Source: Cladocopium goreaui (lineage: Eukaryota > Sar > Dinophyceae > Suessiales > Symbiodiniaceae). Taken from it: a stretch of DNA of 64,000 bases. Below the pieces are notes generated by a model. That model had not been told where the DNA came from and searched no databases. It was given only the letters and a program-made list of their open reading frames with translations. A program made the translations under genes and the position numbers. Where the stretch lies: assembly GCA_947184155.2 (NCBI GenBank), contig CAMXCT020001119.1:114416-178415 (forward strand), in the 5' to 3' direction. This document shows, piece by piece, positions 10,363-21,100 of this stretch. Positions within the stretch are counted from its first letter, which is position 1; the number at the start of each line of letters is the position of its first letter.

Positions 10363-13041
10363 ATAGGGTGGTAGCCGTATAACCAATCGCCAACCAATCG
10401 CTCAGCCTATCGCGATGCAGGTTTTAGCAATCGCGCAAAGCAAAGTAAACGCATCAATTCATAAATTTGTGACCTGCTTTTACGGACGACTCCCATATGT
10501 ATATACATATTTAGTCCAGAATTGTGTCCATATAGTTATGATGTATATACACGTATTTATCATATATTTTATACAATACAGCTGTAGATCCTATTCATAT
10601 ATTTAATTTGTATGCAAATATATAGCATATATTATATATCATATCCATATTATTGACATTGCATCTAGAATACGTCTGCATGAGCGATCTTGCGGATCTA
10701 TGGGTAAGGAAGCTTTGCCATGTCCCCTGGGACAAAACCGGTGGTCTGGGTTCAATGGCCTGCCTCTTCCAGTGGAAACATGGATCACTTGCATTGGACG
10801 AGTCTCAGCAATGGACGTCACCATGCCTTGTCCAAATTCAATTGAAAAAGCCAATTGAAGGTAGAATTGGGGACCACAAAACCAATGGTTTTCTAGACTG
10901 TCCAGTTAAAAACTAGCCTTTTTTGATGGTAACTTGGGGTTCACCATGGCACTGGGCCGCCTCAAACCTTTGCCGCTGCGTGCTGCGGCCAGGGCACTGC
11001 TTCTCCATGTCGAAGCCAATTCGCATCTGGAAGAAGAGATTGAAGAAGATATGCAGTGCATTTGCCTGAGATTGTTTGCCCGCGGCTAGTATGGTGAAAA
11101 ATGATGTTATTTATTTATATACCCAGCGAATCCCAGTGAGGACTAATCTGAGACTCATATGAGTAATATCGTTCAATGATGCTAAATGGTTAAATAAGCA
11201 TATTGAACCAATAGAAAACCTGAGATAAATTAACGCTAGTGCATTTGCTCAAGATAACCCCACGCAAAGGATGAATGGTTAACATGTTTATTGAATAAGC
11301 ATCTTAATAAGACAAGCCAATTAGAATTATGATTTCTATCCCCACTTAGATTAATGGCTTGTGTATGGATTATTATGACCTATTACTCACGGGGATTTTC
11401 ACGCATCCATCATAAGCCGTCCAGCCGTCCACCTTCAGATGAAGGTCAGGTCAGGCTGTTTCCACTGAGTGACTCGAAAGTCCTTCAGCCCACCTTCAGG
11501 CATTCCTCCATAAATATCATGAATGTAGTATGCTGATTAGTGTGAGGGACTGCGACTATTGTGACTATTGTGTAACAGTTTTTCCAAAATAATAAACTGA
11601 ATCTGTGGAAATTAAATATATGTCAATATCATTAATATGTATATATATATTATTCATAGATATTCAAATCGTCATATCAAGTTCCATTCAACCCCCACAC
11701 ATTCCCCGCCCACCGGGGCACGTGCAGCATCATGGGCAACATGAGGCGCCACACTGCGCCCTGTGCGATGGCAGGGCCCCATGAGGCGCCCAGCAGGTAC
11801 AGGGAGCAGAGCTTTGGAGATCCATAGGCAGATCCTCATAGGCAGGCCATGGGTTTTTGCCCTGGGGAAAACCATGGGAAAATATCTGGGGAATATGAAC
11901 TATATATAAATAAATATATGACATATGTCTGGTGTCTGGAATATGAACGTCTGGTGTCTTTTTGTTCAATGTTTTCATGGAGAATGATATTTTGATGATG
12001 CTGTATAATAATGGTTTCCAGTTGCGGATGGTATGAAATGAAGCATTTATCTGTCAAAGTTGGACCGCACGTTGAAGAATGTTAGCCCCTGGGTGGAAGG
12101 CCGTGGATTGAAATTGTTTTCCCGATGTGGCCTTGCGTCCAAAGTTTGAGACACCTAAGATTCTTAAATCAGCTGTCTTTGTAGTTACATTCAAGCTTTT
12201 CATGCAATTAATCAGATCAATCAAAACCAATTTAGCACCAGAAAAACAACATGTTAATCCCCTGGTTTGACGGCAATGGGAACCCCCTTAAGGTACTCTT
12301 CAACATCATTCAACATCAACGGCTTCGTTTGTCGGTGTATCAAAAAAAAGTTGGGAAACAGCATCTGATAAGCAGTTGGCATCAGAGCAAAAGCATTTTG
12401 AATAATGTCAATGGGAAAAATATGATTGTAACATGGTCATTCAAAATGGTTATTAAATGAAATTCAATTATATAGGTAAATGAGATTTCCAAATATGGTC
12501 CCCATTACAAGGCCATCGTCCGGCCATTGTAATAAAAAATCCGTTGCCCCATCCACATCAATGCAGACCAGAAGCCCAGCAGCAACGAACCAACATATTC
12601 CTTGGGACCCGAGAAAAAAAGCTGATGACCCCACGACCAGCGGTTCTGAGGTTCTTCAGAAATCGAAAAAAACTTCGAAAGGTCAGCAAAATCTCCTGCC
12701 AAACTGTAAGCTGTTTCTTCTAGTTTCATCTACCCTCTGGTTATTTAACATAGCTATTGAAAATGGCCCATAGAAATAGATGGTTTACCTATTAAAAATG
12801 GTGATGTTCCGTGGCTATGTGAAATAACCAGAGGGTAGATTCTACATCAAGAATCAGATCTCACTGTTTTGGGATCCCCAAATTTTGGGCTGATTCACCT
12901 TTCGGGCAGTTAAGGATGCCTCGTCGGCCGCTAAGTGGCGGTAATTTGCAACATGCTGACGCGCCAAATGAAGGTGTCCGTGTTGAAGTTGGGCAACAAG
13001 GTGTCCTTCAGCATGGCGGCATGGCAAAAGTGGCGGTACAT
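4766..13041 (-). CDS. rhomboid-family intramembrane serine protease, multi-exon gene
   Basis: The gene would encode a polytopic serine protease that cleaves transmembrane substrates within the membrane. Reading the minus strand, exons lie at about 13041-12943, 11834-11722, 11065-10998, 6185-6068, about 5872-5795, 5394-5342 and 4955-4766. Joined, they give in order an N-terminal segment with NTDTFIWR, then [17 protein letters not shown], the HIFFN (HxxxN) helix, [10 protein letters not shown], the GAST serine helix, FLWFAFMCL, and [10 protein letters not shown] with the catalytic histidine. This is the canonical rhomboid order. Phases agree at 11722/11065, 10998/6185 and 5795/5394. The joins 6068/5872 and 5342/4955 are off by one base with the sites I can see, so a non-canonical site or an assembly indel is likely. 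At least one exon between 12.9 and 11.8 kb is unresolved. The intron at 6186-10997 holds a 3.4-kb fold-back element. Family is confident; exact ends are not. Confidence 0.85.
5342..5394 (-). CDS. rhomboid gene exon, helix after the catalytic serine
   Basis: This 53-nt exon between CCTCAG|G and G|GTTGCA encodes [18 protein letters not shown] charged loop running into an aromatic helix is expected between the serine helix and the histidine helix. It is in phase with the preceding exon. The next junction is one base out of phase. Confidence 0.75.
5795..5872 (-). CDS. rhomboid gene exon carrying the catalytic serine, [13 protein letters not shown]
   Basis: The minus strand reads [20 protein letters not shown] and then LLTWDL. 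GAS is the GxS nucleophile motif, and the small-residue helix after it is typical of rhomboids. The donor CCT|GTAGCG leaves two bases, which complete a Leu codon with the G that opens the exon at 5394. The exon lies within a longer open frame in a different phase, so it is easy to miss. The 5' boundary (AG at 5873-5874) is tentative. Confidence 0.8.
5962..6068. mobile_element. inverted-repeat element at the donor edge of a rhomboid intron
   Basis: TTACTGGTGCTTAGCAGGGA at the left and TCCCTACTAAGCACCAGTTA at the right. On the minus strand it starts at the donor GTAACT of the exon 6185-6068, and its far end reads CACCAG. Confidence 0.7.
6068..6185 (-). CDS. rhomboid gene exon, CGFLGNLIS helix
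   Basis: The acceptor CCAAG|G and the donor ACG|GTAACT bound 118 nt. The exon encodes [20 protein letters not shown] and then [19 protein letters not shown]. The CGFLGNLIS pattern matches the rhomboid helix that precedes the catalytic serine. The donor GT is also the outer edge of an inverted-repeat element at 5962-6068. Joining to the serine exon needs a one-base phase change that the visible sites do not give. Confidence 0.85.
6261..9690. mobile_element. large fold-back element inside a rhomboid intron
   Basis: The arms 6261 to about 7260 and about 8690 to 9690 are near-perfect reverse complements; TATACTGTGTTGCTTTTATC at the left edge pairs with its complement ending at 9690, and the paired positions sum to about 15950 along the arms. 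The arms carry a (CTG)n run with an adjoining ACACCTTTGAAGAG segment, AT-rich dispersed ATATTTGAGATATA motifs, and GGGTCACCC motifs. The centre (about 7300-8690) is a tandem array of about 64-bp units around CACTACCGGTAGCGAGCG, itself palindromic at ACCGGT. The architecture resembles Foldback-type transposons; no transposase is seen. Confidence 0.85.
7300..8690. repeat. 64-bp tandem array at the centre of the fold-back element
   Basis: Units of about 64 bp share CACTACCGGTAGCGAGCGTT and CTAAGGAACCCCAATCGTCC; variants carry GGGCCCCCGATCATCCC. At least fifteen units are present in one orientation, with oppositely oriented units in the adjoining arms. Interruptions at 7860-8170 carry GGGAGCGACCGTCGC. 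Confidence 0.8.
9685..9885. repeat. TATATG/TATA microsatellite at the end of the fold-back element
   Basis: Alternating TATATGTATATA runs extend the right arm edge. A comparable but shorter TA tract lies at the left edge near 6252. Confidence 0.85.
10118..10365. repeat. (AGT)n trinucleotide microsatellite
   Basis: About 80 near-continuous AGT units with occasional ACT, CGT and AGC units. It creates poly-Ser, poly-Thr and poly-Leu frames that are not genes. Confidence 0.95.
10998..11065 (-). CDS. rhomboid gene exon, [13 protein letters not shown] (HxxxN helix)
   Basis: This 68-nt exon reads [20 protein letters not shown] and then EKQ. It has an AATCTCAG acceptor and a GTGCCC donor. His and Asn of HxxxN belong to the oxyanion-binding helix of rhomboids. 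It enters in phase 0 and leaves in phase 2, which matches the exon at 6185 and yields DMEKQFGRRKF, the usual start of the next helix. The intron that follows is 4.8 kb and contains the fold-back element. Confidence 0.87.
11722..11834 (-). CDS. rhomboid gene exon, [10 protein letters not shown]...[11 protein letters not shown]
   Basis: This exon has an AG acceptor at 11835 and a GTGCCC donor at 11721, entering in phase 1 and leaving in phase 0. It encodes [20 protein letters not shown] followed by [18 protein letters not shown]. The lumenal-loop motif (GxxWGPxIxxGxxWRLxxPMxLH) is diagnostic for eukaryotic rhomboids. It joins in frame to the HxxxN exon, giving [14 protein letters not shown]. 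Confidence 0.85.
12543..12660 (-). CDS. possible membrane-helix exon in the rhomboid gene
   Basis: An open minus-strand segment contains a hydrophobic stretch, [16 protein letters not shown], after GPKEY. It lies where the missing first-helix exon of the rhomboid gene should be, between 12943 and 11834. An alternative frame also gives a helix-like stretch. Boundaries and frame are uncertain, and the family-1 TIR element at 12731-12837 is close by. Confidence 0.3.
12731..12837. mobile_element. family-1 TIR hairpin element
   Basis: TACCCTCTGGTTATTTAACA at the left and TGAAATAACCAGAGGGTA at the right fold into an almost complete hairpin. On either strand the ends read CTG|GT and CAG|AG. Confidence 0.8.
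12943..13041 (-). CDS. rhomboid gene, N-terminal exon entering the first membrane helix
   Basis: The minus strand is open from an ATG at 13041 and reads [20 protein letters not shown] and then IWRVSMLQI. An acidic or polar stretch leading into a hydrophobic run is normal for the start of the first rhomboid helix. No clear GT donor follows LQI. A GTCAGC donor inside the segment (after FIWR) or a GC donor just after it are the alternatives. Whether the ATG is the true start or the reading frame enters from an upstream exon cannot be told. Confidence 0.6.
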
Positions 13042-13350
13042 GTGAGATTTTTTGGCATCCAGTGATTTCCAGAGGAATAAAGAAAAGATCCAGATTGAAA
13101 ATCTACTTTCATGGAGGTCTCCCAAAGACCTATAGATTAATTAGAAATATTAGAATCTAAGCCACTTTGTCTTAACCATCAACTTGGAGACCTCCAAGCA
13201 ACTCAGAAAATCTCAGGAACCGGACCCAGAGTCGACTCCACTGGTGGGACTCCACTGGTGGACTGCCGATTTGCAAAAAAAATGTGTCCTTCACCTTGCA
13301 CACTGACATTTCAATGCATCTCAGCCATGTTGTGACACTTGTGGGTAGTT

Positions 13351-13545
13351 CTAGCGGAAATTGCCTGGCTGCGAGAATTGCAAACAAGGCTCCAAGAGAC
13401 TAAACTGCTGTGGTGTTGCAATGGCCGTGGCCGCTGACAGTGGTGGGGCAGGCGGTGGTAGACTTGGCGGTGGTGGAACCATCATCGCAAGCTTCATGAA
13501 TGCAGCACCTGCAGAAGACCCTGCCTTATTGGTGGTTTCAACCAC
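13351..13545 (-). CDS. possible Pro-rich exon upstream of the rhomboid exons
   Basis: A GC-rich island reads on the minus strand MVPPPPSLPPPAPPLSAATA followed by IATPQQFSLLEPCLQF. It could be the cytosolic N-terminus of the rhomboid gene. The plus strand of the same island is Gly-rich and also open, so strand is uncertain. No matching splice phase was established. Confidence 0.3.
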   Translation of the reverse strand: MVETTNKAGSSAGAAFMKLAMMVPPPPSLPPPAPPLSAATAIATPQQFSLLEPCLQFSQPGNFR

Positions 13546-13822
13546 CCTGAAAAATATTCCTCAATGGAGATCATCATCCCATAAAAGATGAAAATTACAA
13601 AAAAAGGTCCAACCGCCAGCCAGTTACAGTTGTCCTTCAAGACTGCTTACTTTCCAGTAATAAAATATTGCAATTGAATTGAATATCCCCTATGAATGTA
13701 AGTTTACAGCTGGGAAAATCAACTACAAATGGTGGATTTTCCAGCAAGCCATGTTTGATTAGGGTAGCTACATTCACAACAACTGCATGGGTCACGGAAG
13801 TTCTGAACTTATCGTTTTGATG

Positions 13823-14580
13823 TCATGCTTTATTGGGAGGTGCCTCTTGAGGCTCCTGGAAAACAGGGGCTGACACTGTTTTTTGTGGACGAGCTGGGAG
13901 AAAGCATCAGCAGATATCAGCAGCATCAGCCCTAAACCTGCGTTTCACGATGTTTCACGCTTCATGCGATCTAACATGATCCAAAAATGATACATACCAA
14001 TGACCATGTTAATGGGATATCATGTAGATACCAATTCTCCTAACATGATCCAAAAATTCCTAAACATAAAGGGATACCAATGACCCCACGATTGGCTCGT
14101 TGAAATGGGTTCGTGTTTATCATAGCTGGGCTCCGCACTGGGTGCCAGCATCGTCCCCACGGCACCGGCACCGGCCAAACCTAATGCCATCACGGCATCC
14201 TGCAGGGTGCAGGCTTTGCCAACTGCATGGCAATGAAAACATGGTTTAATTAGTGTTTTTGGTTTGTTAGGTTAGTTGGTTCCAAGTTAGTTTTGATTCA
14301 GCTGATAAGTTCTTATTTGGCCATTAGTCAAAACCTAGTACCCTGAAGAAAAAGACAAAATAGTTGGTAGTTCTGGATGTTCATCTCCCAAATTATGGGG
14401 TGATTAAGTTTTGATCCATTCTCATCATTTTCATGTCATCTCATTTCTAAGTCAAACCGTTAAGCTTGAATAGATCTGAATTGATGAATTGTTGAGTTCA
14501 ATGTTTACCTTCGCAAGCCGCGGTGTCCCTTCAAGTAGCAACGTGAAGTTTGTTCCGAGTTGGACCGCCCCGACGGACAT
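13823..14580 (-). CDS. small single-pass membrane protein, 85 residues, three exons
   Basis: Exons are 14580-14509 (ATG to AAG|GTAAAC), 14199-14085 (CTGCAG|GAT to G|GTCATT) and 13893-13823 (TCTCCCAG|CT to TGA). Phases are 0 and 1 and agree at both joins, and the frame closes with a stop at exactly 85 residues. The start is MSVGAVQLGTNFTLLLEG. A Gly/Ala-rich helix, DAVMALGLAGAGAVGTMLAP, spans roughly residues 25-44. The tail is hydrophilic with Pro and Gln (FQEPQEAPPNK). The chain could have more exons upstream, because the frame before ATG is open. I do not recognise the family; the pattern would suit a small organelle or membrane-complex subunit, but that is a guess. It sits just upstream of the rhomboid gene on the same strand. 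Confidence 0.65.
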
Positions 14581-14894
14581 GGTTTTTTTCCAGTCATGTT
14601 TGTTTTCTTTTGGAGCCCATAAGTCAAGGTCGATATATCATAATCTACCATAAACCATGATATATCTATATATTATTATATCATGATATATACGTATATA
14701 TATATTATTATATACATATCTACCATAAACCTTAGAAAATCCGGTGGTCAAAACAACCAAAACTGAGCCATTTCAGCTTGTATCATCTGTATCGTGGCCG
14801 TCAAAATGGGCCCATTTGGCCCACTTCATACTGAATGTCAAGTCAGGGTTCATCAGCCCCCGCAATTCAACAGACCCAAGTTCTGGAAAGTCAA

Positions 14895-15060
14895 CAATTA
14901 GTAAACAAAAACATTATGTATAGTAAACATTATAACATACTATAACATAGTATAGTAAACATTATGTATAGTAAACATTATAGTACATAGTATTAGTGTG
15001 TTAAAACATTATAACATACTATAACACATAAACAGAAACATAAACCATCGTAGACTATAC
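14895..15060. repeat. AT-rich GTAAACATTATGTATA repeats
   Basis: TAGTAAACATTAT, ACATACTATAACATA and AACATTATAACATACT recur several times. No gene is seen from 14581 to 15156. Confidence 0.7.
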
Positions 15061-15156
15061 TTAGATGGGCCAGTGACTTAGTGAACTACTTCGTAAAATG
15101 GATTATAGTTGAGATATAGTAGCTTTATAAGTTAGCTATTAGTTATAACCCACTTA

Positions 15157-18100
15157 CTAACATATAATCCCATCACTTCCCGCTTCGGTGGGCCTGCAAG
15201 GCCGTCGACGATTCATCCACCCGACGATGCTGAACTCTTGGAACGATACCTTGGGACCAGCTTGGCTTCCCCTTTTTAATGGAGATTCTGGGTGAAGTTG
15301 ATGGGAAGATCATGACAACATAATGGGAATATGGTGAATTAATGCTGGTTTCATGGAAGTCATGGAAGTTCATCAAATAGTCATGAGATTTAATTGGATT
15401 GAATGGAACTTTAATGGGCCTTAAGGGGGTATTTCCAACACTATGATAGTTGGGTGTGTTTGGAGATGTTGTACGCCTGCAAATCTTTGTGCCTATTTGA
15501 ACAAGGAAATTGAGGTTTTAAACCACAGGACTTGAAGATACTCTATTTTCACGCAAAGCCGTTGGGATTGGGGGATTGGGGTTCCAAACTCTTTTGGAAA
15601 TTGTCCAAAAATGGCGGATTACCATGATATCTGATTTCCGCAGTCCAAGTGGCTAGTCTTGACGCGAGACTGCGGCAGGGGCACAAAAATGAAGTGCTCC
15701 CAGGCCTCTTTGGATCTGCACATCCCGTCGCAGCTCGCAGCGACAGCTCGCGGCTCGTCGCCACGGAAGTTCGTTGGGTGGCAAAGTGCCAGCAGTCTGA
15801 AAAAAGGGTGGAGGCAATGTGTCGAGTTTGTTTCTTGCTATCGCAAAATATGTTGGTGATGCAATCTTGTGCTATGAAGGCCTGTTTCATGTCTGTTTCG
15901 AACCACACTGCTGCAGACACAATCTAGTAGCTTTCACAGACATGAGGCTTCAATAGGTTTCATATCTGGGTAAATCATAATATTACACTCACCTGAATTA
16001 AGGCCATTTGGGGATGATTTCCCTTAGTAACCATGATTCCAGTGAGTGAGGTCGCAGTGAGGTCGTGATGAAATTTACCCAGATATATGTCATGGTGGCA
16101 ACTCGGATGGCAAACCCTAAAACGATATGGCCAGCATGACTGAAGCTTTACGGCATCCAGTGGAAACCCCACGGAACAGTTGAACATTCCAGCTTCGCGG
16201 CTTGGCGATTGAATTCCAGGTCTACCCCTGGCAAAACTAATCATTAACATCATTTAGAGGGAAAGAAACAACAAATCTACACTCTACACATGATACACAT
16301 GGTGGAAGCCCCATGAACTAGTTCGATGATGTTCGATGATGTTCGATGTATCTGCCATAAACTGGACAGTTCTTGGAGTTCTGCTTCCCAACTGAGCCGT
16401 CGGAAAAGCCAACCTCGGCTGCTGGAGACGAGCCAAGCAACGACCTATAGCGGCAGCCCGGGATGGTTAAAAGTATACGGATATTTAGCTAGCGACAGAT
16501 GGGATATTTATAATATTTATAATGGTTTATACGCATAATAATGGGATAATCTAATAATTTATAACCATATATTTTTAGTTACTGGATTTATAATGGTTTA
16601 TTCTGGCTAGTAATGGTGAATACCTAGCCAGTATTGCTGAACATATGGCGAAACAAATTTGCTTTGACTAGTTCAGGTGCTACCATTGGTGGTTTATGAT
16701 TAATAAACATTATTGGTTGTTCATCTGATAAGATGTAATATTGATTAATAGTGGCTAGCAATGGTTGATAATGCTTCGTAATTGCTAATCATGGGATATT
16801 TAATGGTATACCATGGTATACCCTCAATTGTGTCATCAGCTCCATGCAAATCCCCCAACATCCGATGGAGGTTTACAATGTTGATCGCTGGGGTTTTTAC
16901 CGGTCGAAAAATGATGCACAAAAAAATGCTGTGTTTGTGCGTGTGTGTTCCATATCTATTAATTATCTGGATGGTAATCTAAAAACTATGGTTGATAGAT
17001 GTCTGATTGATGGGAATTTGTGACGATACACCATAATTTTTAAAAATATCCCATCCATGGTTACCTCCCCAATCCCCAAGTATTCTTCAAGTGGTTTTCC
17101 TGTTGGCTTCCTCTTTTATATGCGTTGATGACTTGGTGTGTAATAATTAGACGGTTCGGGGGATGCTGCGCAGGGCCAGCCTGCATGTTGTGCATGTCGG
17201 GATGTCGGCGGATTACCTAAATCTGATATGACACGCTAAGTAAGCTTTGCAAGTAAAATCTGTTTGAAACCGTGGATTAAAAAAAAAAAACTAAAAACCC
17301 TAAATGAAATCCTTAACAAACCCTAAACAAACTCTAAACAAACCCTAAACAAGCCTTAAAGGGTTGGTCACATGATAAACCTCTAGCCTCACCCCCGGCC
17401 TGGGGGTAATTATACATATCATATGTATGTTTACATGTCTATATATACATTGTAATTACATATTTATATGAATAAACATAAACATATACATGTATACATT
17501 ATACATTATATATATATCCATTTCCATATACTCCAATATGAAGATATACATATAATTAATTACATATCATGTATATATATATACATATTAAAATTATATA
17601 CACATTATAGATGTTTGCTTGTACACATCACCCGCAGAGCGCTCAACTCGGGAACTCCCAACTTGCTGAAATCTTCGCCGAAGCCCGGAATGAAGACCTG
17701 GCGAATGTCGCCGGAAATTCTCTCATGGTGAAAAATCAGCGATTTTTCACTGGGAAATTCATGGGAATTTAAGCAACAAAATTGGGAATAGCAATGGGAA
17801 ATAGCATGGAACATGGATGAACATGTCGTATAAAAGTTGATAAATCAGCTTGAACCACGGTGATTTTCCATCTATTAAATTATCAGAGGATAACTTTGGA
17901 AAACTCTTTCTGAATGTGAGTTAAATCTCAATTTGGACATCAACAAATTGGAGGTTTCGCAGTAGATCTCGGGGGCAACTGGATTGATCTGAAGTTGCTT
18001 TCGCGCACAAACTTCTATTGGTTTCCACTTGTCTCCATACATCACACTGATCCGACCAAATATTGTGGAGTGATTTGGCAGTGTGTCAAAACCTTGTACC

Positions 18101-21100
18101 CCTGGTGAACATCAAAATAGCTGGTAAATGGATGTTCATCCCCCTAAAAATGGTATGTATAGGTATTGATCCATACCCATTTGTAGACACTGCAATTTTC
18201 CACTTCGGACGGATCAAAACAGATCAAAATTCTCACCGTGAGCCACAAGATCCACAGTCGTCACCCAAACTGCATCTCTCAGTGTACAAATGTTTACTAC
18301 AAATGATTACCCTCTGGTAAACTAACATAACTATGGAAAATCACCATTTTTTATGGGAAAATCCACTATAAAATGGCCATTTTCAATAGCTATGTTAAAT
18401 TACCAGAGGGTACAAGATTTTACAAGCCTAAGACTTCCTAAGATCATCTAAGATCATCTAAGATCACTGTAGCCTACAACCTACGGTATCCTACGGTCGC
18501 CTCAATGCAGTCCCAAGTCATCTGCCTCAGCTGAAAAAAGGTCCACAGGGCTGTTTTTTTTTGATATGGATGGACCAAAAAATGGATATGTGTATAAACA
18601 TTGTGTGTAAAATGTGGACATGTTTTTTGTATTTTTTTGTCATAAATTCCATCACCCACTCCATTTCGCACGGTTGGATCTGTCGTTTCAAATCAACGGT
18701 ACCCGTCTAGAAGGATTGGAAACAGAAAACGTTGGGGTCCCCTAAAATTGGCGGGTGGACGGTGGACGGAGTTGGCATCTCCATCTGATTTTCTCTGATG
18801 TCCCATGGTTCATGTTGGCTTTAAGGCTTTGTCTGAAAATGGATACCCCTAAATCCCATGGCTAATCATCATTTTCCCATATTTTCCCTATTACCCTCTG
18901 GTAATGACTAACATAGCTATTGAAAATCACCATTTAGTTCGTGGATTTTCCCATTGAAAATGGTGATTTTCCATAGTTATGTAAACGTTTACCAGAGGGT
19001 AAACGGCCATTTGGGAAGTATACCCCATTTTCAGACACACCCAAATGATCTTCTCTATACTCGTAGCAGTGGAATCCGCCCGGTCTTCATGGTCATAGTA
19101 TCCACAAGTCCAAATGGCTTTGTCTGAACATAGGCTACTCCCAGAATCCCATTGTCTATCTTGACGTGCAATCAGCATTGAAATGGATTGACACGTGACT
19201 AATTTTCTTCCCTGCATTTAGAGTAGTCAAATAGTCCTGGAATATTATTTCATAGTCAAAAAACAAGATGAATCTTCAACACAGTCGCAGTATCAATCGC
19301 AGACACTACAAAACAGCCTCCTCTCATCGGCTGGCCAAGGTCGGGGGAGCTATGTTGGCCAGGGGGCAACTGTCCAGCCAAAGCGATTTACAGTTACTGA
19401 AAGTTCTGGTTGAATTCTCAATTTTCTGTTTAAAACAGTCGGGAGCGCTACTGATTGTCCTTAGACAGTCGGAAGCGCTACCGATTGTCGATTCTCCATG
19501 AAGCAGTGGGGAAATGTGGGAAATGCTACGGATTGTTCTTAAAACAGCCGGGAGCGCTACCGATTCTTTAAATACTTGTCCTTACTCCTTAAAGCAGTCG
19601 GCCGCATGGGCCGCACTCTCGAGCTTTTTTAGGATCCTTGAAACAGTCAGGAGCGCTACCGATTCTGGGGTTTCAGTTCCAATATGTGGGGACGGCTTTA
19701 AAATCAGGACAAAAGAGTCATGAAATCATCCACATCATCATGTTTATATTGGAAATCAGATGGATTAATAATGGATTAGTCATTGATCAATATGGATTAT
19801 GGTTAGTAGTGATTCAAGATTTATGGATTCAATGATGGTTGACTATTCGACTATACTTTAAGTGCACCACGTTTTGGGAGCGTACATCTTCAGAGATACC
19901 CAAGCGCTCGAGTCCCGAACCACCACACGGGCGTCGAGTCCGCGGACTGCGCGTCATCAAGAATATGATGTTCATCAAGAACAGGGGGGATCTTCTTGTG
20001 GGCATTTAAATTTATTAAAGGGTTCGACAAGGATGAGGGATTCATGAGATTCAGATGCAATGGGGATATGATGAGGTAAACCTAATAATCAACTATCCCC
20101 AATAGAGGTTTTGTTATTGGGTATGCCTCTATTTAGGATGTAAAATTAGCCCCAAAGGATTGGATGATGGGACGGGTTACTGATATTATTGGGTTTACCA
20201 CATTGGAAGGGACGTAAATCAAGATACATATAGGTGCATGAGATATGGGTTAATCTAATATGATCTTAAATGGATTTATATGCAAAATAAGGCAAAACAA
20301 ATGAACAACATGTTGTCATGCATAAATATACATGATACACATTGGTCGATAAACTATATCATACTATATCTCATCAACAACTAAGGGACTAGGCCTGACT
20401 CAAAACATGCGGATTCTGCCGAATCAGGAGCTTCGTCCATTCTCGTCCCAGGCAGTGGCGGCAACATGTGGCAACCAATGGTTTTGTTGCAACCCCAAAA
20501 AGATGTCCAACAAGTCACATATGGGTATGGATCAATACCTATTAATACCATTTTTAGTGGGATGAACATCCATTTACCAGCTATTTTGATCCTCACCAGG
20601 GGTACAAGGTTTTGACACACTGCCATATCTTATTAATGTCTATTGGTAAAAAATGTCACCTGGTCTACATTTTTGTTGGATGTCAGGATGTCCTTTTCCG
20701 TAGACTCCCCGCCAAAAATTGGGACCCTGGTTCCCCGTGCACCTTGGACACGAATCCCAAGATGTTGGTACTGACCTTAGATCCGTAAAGGTTTTCCAGT
20801 GTACCACATGAGGCAGCCTGGTGAGAAGTCTCCAACCTTGAGTTTTCCCATGTGTTGCTTCAATCTGATATCTTGAGATGCAGTTTTCCTAAAGTGGGGG
20901 GTACCCCTAAATCATCGATATTTTCATAGGATCTTCCATGAAATAAACCATCAATAAACCATCCACTTCAGGTCCCCTATGGATCCCTATGGAACATCAT
21001 GGAACCCCCAGATCGTCACCGTACTACGGATGACCCGGATGACCCGAGAATCCGCACAAGAACTCCCAGCAGGTTTCTCAATGTCTCAGTGGCCACTTCC

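Noticed and set aside
10026-10397. Poly-Thr, poly-Ser and poly-Leu frames
   Set aside because: They are translations of the (AGT)n microsatellite.
19267-19402. A plus-strand reading with QSQYQSQTLQNSLLSSAGQG as an exon
   Set aside because: It looks protein-like, but the minus-strand exon 19396-19326 has a strong acceptor and fits the phase of its neighbours on both sides.
20394-20511. A plus-strand exon reading PDSKHADSAESGASSILVPG
   Set aside because: It has plausible splice sites, but it would be an isolated plus-strand exon inside a phase-consistent minus-strand gene; kept only as a doubt.
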